Source: JANQEU01 sp965228045
Lineage (GTDB): Bacteria > Bacteroidota > Bacteroidia > Cytophagales > Cyclobacteriaceae
Direction: 5' to 3'
Length of the DNA: 64,000 nt
Assembly (NCBI GenBank): GCA_965228045.1
Contig: OZ245789.1
Coordinates: forward strand, 1,116,001 to 1,180,000
Below are positions 60,686 to 64,000 of this stretch, piece by piece. The notes below the pieces were generated by a model, which searched no databases, was not told where the DNA came from, and saw nothing but the letters and a program-made list of their open reading frames with translations. The position numbers were made by a program, and so were the translations under genes. Positions within the stretch are counted from its first letter, which is position 1. Each line of letters opens with the position of its first letter.

Positions 60686-62595
60686 GTGACCTGATCTCCA
60701 TATTGATTATCGCTGGTATTCTACCGATTGTCGGGGGAATTGGAGCTTTCTTTTTAAGAAAAAATATGTCCGGATCATGGTTTGCGACCACCCTGGTGTT
60801 TGTGGCGCTGCTGCTGTCTATCTATGGGATCATGATCTATGATACTCCGGCATCAGATCCGTTTGAATGGGTACCCGGGCTTAATTTGGTCTGGCGGGCT
60901 GACGCGATTTCCGTTTGGCTCATCGGGTTAGTTTTGATTGTTTCTTTTCTGGTGCACCTGTTTTCCATCCGGTACATGGAGGATGATGGAAGAAAGCACC
61001 ATTACTATCCGATGCTGTCATTGTTTACCAGTTTCAAAATTGGACTTCTTCTTGCCGATCATATTTTACTACTCTTCATTTTTTGGGAACTGGTTGGATT
61101 CAGTTCTTACCTGCTAATCGGATTTTGGTTCCGTAAGCATGAGAATGTAGAGTCGGCAAGGATAGCTTTCATCACCAACAGGGTCTCGGATGCCGCTATG
61201 ATTGCCGGACTTTGTATCATGATTTCAGGTCTCCCGGCAGGACTGATATCTGAATTATCAGCATCGACTTTGACAGCAAATACCGCCACCGCGGCTTCCA
61301 TATTATTTGTGCTCGGCGCCTTCGGAAAGTCAGCGCAATTCCCGTTCTACCATTGGTTACCCAGGGCGATGGCAGGTCCTACACCGATATCAGCCCTGAT
61401 CCACGCGGCGACCATGGTGGCTGCTGGCATTTACCTTTTGGTGAGAATTAGTCCGATAATTCCTGACCCTGTACTCAATGGCATAGCGATTACAGGTGCC
61501 GGAACTGCTCTTGTGGCTGCGATTTCGGCGATGACTCAGTGGGACATCAAGAGTGTACTGGCTTATTCTACCATTTCCCAATTGGGTTATATGGTGATGG
61601 CCATCGGTGTGGGAGCCAAGGAAATGGCGCTATTCCATTTATGGACGCATGGTTTTTTTAAAGCGGGTCTTTTCCTGAGTGCTGGTGCCGTGATCTACTT
61701 TTTGCATAAGACAAATCCGGATGTAGACGCCCAGGATATGCGCAATATGGGTGGACTCAGACGTAAAATGCCAGCTGTGTTTTACACCTATATGATCTGT
61801 ATGCTGGCTCTTTCAGGACTCCCATTTTTTAATGGATTTCTTAGCAAGGAGGGAATTTTAATTGCTGCGCTGGAATGGGCATCCTCAGGCGATACCTGGA
61901 AATTTGTAGTGCCGGTAATCGGCTTTACCACTGCCTTGCTCACGGCTTTTTATATGAGCAGGCAGGCAATTCTTGTGTTTTTCACAAAAAGTAATTTTGA
62001 AAAATCGGATGATACCCCAATATCGCTATTGGTGCCTCTTGTGATATTTGCATTAGGTTCTCTCTGGGTGTTCTATTCCCTCAATCCTTTTGGTCATAAT
62101 TTCTGGTTGGTAAATGAATGGTTTGGTTTGGATACCCGCCAATGGTCATCCGGATTGATCATTCCTGTTATATCCGTGTCATTGTCCTTGTTAGGGTTCT
62201 TTCTGTCCTATCGAATATACCTTCAAAAGAAGACGCTAAGAATTCCTTTTGCTCAGGCTGCTGCCAAATTATCACTGAATGCTTTTTATCTGGATCATTT
62301 CTACAAGGATGTATTAAGACCAGCTTACATCAGGTTTTCAAAGTCCACAAATTCAGTGGATGAAGAGCTTATCGACCTTGCCATAAATAATTTGGGGATG
62401 GGATTTGTGGTGGCCAGTAAGCTGATCGACATATTTGATAAGGTAATTGTCGATGGAATTGTGAATTTTGCAGCCCGGATATCCAAGATTATGGGGGACG
62501 TGATCAGGTTATTTCATTCTTCCAGGGTTCAGCTTCAGGTATTCTGGTCAGTAATTGGCATCGTTTTAATATTATTATATCTCGTAGTTTTCTGA
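60682..62595 (+). CDS. nuoL: NADH-quinone oxidoreductase subunit L
   Basis: A 637-residue antiporter-like subunit. The antiporter-like core has FWELVGFSSYLLIGFW with the conserved Glu, FGKSAQFPFYHWLPRAMAGPTPISALIHAATMVAAG (split here across helices 7-8) and HLWTHGFFKAGLFLSAG. The C-terminal lateral helix is present. Starts with TTG, overlapping the nuoK stop by four bases; no in-frame ATG exists close by. Confidence 0.95.
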   Translation: MSDLISILIIAGILPIVGGIGAFFLRKNMSGSWFATTLVFVALLLSIYGIMIYDTPASDPFEWVPGLNLVWRADAISVWLIGLVLIVSFLVHLFSIRYMEDDGRKHHYYPMLSLFTSFKIGLLLADHILLLFIFWELVGFSSYLLIGFWFRKHENVESARIAFITNRVSDAAMIAGLCIMISGLPAGLISELSASTLTANTATAASILFVLGAFGKSAQFPFYHWLPRAMAGPTPISALIHAATMVAAGIYLLVRISPIIPDPVLNGIAITGAGTALVAAISAMTQWDIKSVLAYSTISQLGYMVMAIGVGAKEMALFHLWTHGFFKAGLFLSAGAVIYFLHKTNPDVDAQDMRNMGGLRRKMPAVFYTYMICMLALSGLPFFNGFLSKEGILIAALEWASSGDTWKFVVPVIGFTTALLTAFYMSRQAILVFFTKSNFEKSDDTPISLLVPLVIFALGSLWVFYSLNPFGHNFWLVNEWFGLDTRQWSSGLIIPVISVSLSLLGFFLSYRIYLQKKTLRIPFAQAAAKLSLNAFYLDHFYKDVLRPAYIRFSKSTNSVDEELIDLAINNLGMGFVVASKLIDIFDKVIVDGIVNFAARISKIMGDVIRLFHSSRVQLQVFWSVIGIVLILLYLVVF

Positions 62596-62596
62596 A

Positions 62597-64000
62597 ATGC
62601 AGCAGAGTATTCTTTCGATAGTGATTTTTTTTCCATTGCTGGTTTCGGTGCTTGCGCTTTTCCTGCCGGTAGCAAAAGCGGATATATTGAAACCCTCAAC
62701 ACTTGTCGTCGGTATCATTCAGTTCATTTTGTCATTGGTATTGTTATTCAGCTTCAACATCGACCAGAACGCGGCTTATCCGGAAGGTTTTCAATTTATC
62801 GAGAAATATGACTGGTTTAGCATCTCATTTGGCGAAAGCCTGAAATTCAAGGTCCAGTATCATGTCGGTGTTGATGGGATCAGTTTGTTACTGGTGGTTT
62901 TATCTTCTTTGCTGATGCTGATCGCAACCGTCAGTTCCTGGAATCTTCAGAAGCAGGTACGCGGTTATTTTGCCTTGCTCAATTTGTTGAATACCAGCAT
63001 CATTGGATGCTTCCTGGCGCTGGACCTGTTTCTGTTTTATCTCTTTTTCGAGTTGATGCTACTTCCTATGTTTTTCCTTATCGGAATTTGGGGAGGTCCC
63101 CGTAGGTCATACGCATCGGTCAAGTTTTTTCTATATACCCTGATAGGTTCATTATTGATTTTGGTGGTCATGATTGGTCTCTACCTCGGTGTCAATTCTC
63201 CCGTTGATGGTGGCAACACTTTTAACCTGCTTTGGTTGCTGGATGGCCAGAATTACAGTGAGACGTCGATACTGAATCCGGAGGGTAATTTTGAATTATT
63301 TGGTTATTCGGCCCGGGCATTGGCATTTTTGGCCTTATTCATCGGATTTGCGATTAAGCTCCCTATGGTGCCTTTTCACACATGGCTGCCGGATGCACAC
63401 GTGGAGGCCCCAACTGCCATTTCAGTGGTATTGGCTGGGCTTCTCTTAAAAGTGGGGGGCTATGGTATTTTTAGGCTGGCCTTTGGTCTCTTCCCGGATG
63501 GGGCTATGCAGTTTGCTTTGCTCATTGCCATCTTTGGTGTCATTTCACTGCTTTACGGCGGGATGAATGCCCTGGCCCAGCGCGACATAAAAAGAATGGT
63601 GGCTTACAGCTCAGTCTCGCACATGGGGTTTGTCTTACTCGGATTAGCGTCGTTCACCTCGGAAGGCTTCACAGGCTCACTATTTCACATGATTTCTCAT
63701 GGACTGATCTCCGCGGCATTGTTCCTTATAGCAGGAGTCATACAGACCAGAACCGGAGACAGGCAAATTGAGAACTATAGTGGGTTAGCATCAAAATACC
63801 CGGGCTACACCTTTGTGGTGGTTATGGTCTTTTTTGCCTCCCTGGGTTTGCCGGGACTGTCTGGATTTGTAGGAGAGATTCTGGTTTTTATAGGAGCATT
63901 TGGATCAAAGGTGAACAATGGTCTGCTTCCAAATTGGATTGGTTTCGTAGCAGTTCCGGGCGTTATTATTTCAGCCAGCTACTATCTCTGGACCTTACAA
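62597..64000 (+). CDS. nuoM: NADH-quinone oxidoreductase subunit M, cut by the window end
   Basis: The first 468 codons of NuoM, an antiporter-like proton-pumping subunit. The ATG begins two bases after nuoL stops. YLFFELMLLPMFFLIGIWGG has the conserved Glu; GFAIKLPMVPFHTWLPDAH holds the key Lys; MVAYSSVSHMGFVLLG follows. A loop near residue 205-230 (DGGNTFNLLWLLDGQNYSE) is longer than in many homologues. The frame stays open to the last base; nuoN is expected next. Confidence 0.94.
   Translation, partial: MQQSILSIVIFFPLLVSVLALFLPVAKADILKPSTLVVGIIQFILSLVLLFSFNIDQNAAYPEGFQFIEKYDWFSISFGESLKFKVQYHVGVDGISLLLVVLSSLLMLIATVSSWNLQKQVRGYFALLNLLNTSIIGCFLALDLFLFYLFFELMLLPMFFLIGIWGGPRRSYASVKFFLYTLIGSLLILVVMIGLYLGVNSPVDGGNTFNLLWLLDGQNYSETSILNPEGNFELFGYSARALAFLALFIGFAIKLPMVPFHTWLPDAHVEAPTAISVVLAGLLLKVGGYGIFRLAFGLFPDGAMQFALLIAIFGVISLLYGGMNALAQRDIKRMVAYSSVSHMGFVLLGLASFTSEGFTGSLFHMISHGLISAALFLIAGVIQTRTGDRQIENYSGLASKYPGYTFVVVMVFFASLGLPGLSGFVGEILVFIGAFGSKVNNGLLPNWIGFVAVPGVIISASYYLWTLQ

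Noticed and set aside
1..64000. CRISPR arrays, tRNA or rRNA genes, insertion sequences and phage genes
   Set aside because: No regularly spaced direct repeats, cloverleaf sequences, transposase or phage-type proteins were recognised on either strand by reading; a dedicated tRNA search was not possible.

Overview
The window reads as chromosome of a marine-type Bacteroidota, most likely a member of the Cytophagales. The reasons are: type IX secretion sorting domains of both styles (a gliding-motility-associated C-terminal domain on the 965-aa protein near 28.6-31.5 kb and a type A tail on the alpha-L-rhamnosidase); promoters with the Bacteroidota -7 element TAnnTTTG; an arginine cluster built on the N-acyl-ornithine carbamoyltransferase ArgF' with proC inside it; a three-subunit succinate:quinone oxidoreductase; and both Na+-NQR and complex I. 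Genus cannot be fixed from the sequence alone. No rRNA, tRNA, CRISPR array, insertion sequence or prophage was seen.

Layout. 0-6.4 kb: end of an unknown gene, DoxX-like membrane protein, katG, a hypothetical protein, then two ArsR/SRPBCC regulatory modules and an exported DinB-like protein, with five matching 16-bp palindromic operators. 6.6-13.7 kb: a four-gene set for periplasmic and cytoplasmic sugar oxidation (Tat-exported Gfo/Idh/MocA oxidoreductase, heme c/HEAT lipoprotein, Tat-exported sugar isomerase-like protein, SDR dehydrogenase) facing a GntP permease. 13.8-16.2 kb: ketoacyl synthase III plus TetR regulator under two long palindromes, then a RelE/ParE-type toxin-antitoxin pair. 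16.3-25 kb: single genes (SIMPL, GNAT, PadR-controlled FtsX-type permease, exported esterase, a 16-residue surface repeat protein, GNAT + M28 peptidase). 25-28.4 kb: sdhCAB. 28.6-34.5 kb: large T9SS substrate, DCC protein, then fabD - small lipoprotein - cmk - ispH. 34.6-39.2 kb: nqrABCDE without nqrF. 39.3-41.4 kb: an asparagine-synthase-like protein and a DUF502 membrane protein. 41.7-50.5 kb: a nine-gene arginine operon with almost every junction overlapping. 50.5-57.9 kb: GH78 rhamnosidase, a UvrD/AddA-type helicase-nuclease, an orphan SiaC-like phosphoprotein and a small secreted protein. 57.9-64 kb: nuoH-I-J-K-L-M, the last one cut by the window edge.

How the genes work together. The housekeeping content is respiratory (NQR, complex I membrane arm, succinate dehydrogenase) and biosynthetic (arginine from glutamate through N-acylated intermediates, fatty acid and isoprenoid precursors). 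The accessory content is local gene sets with visible cis control. The most informative are the paired ArsR/SRPBCC modules: both use operators of one architecture (GCAAS-N6-STTGC) that differ by one base per half-site, and the second operator set also covers the dinB-like gene. The sugar-oxidation set at 6.6-13.7 kb is the best candidate for a poorly described pathway, since it couples an exported NAD(P)-family oxidoreductase with an outer heme c lipoprotein.
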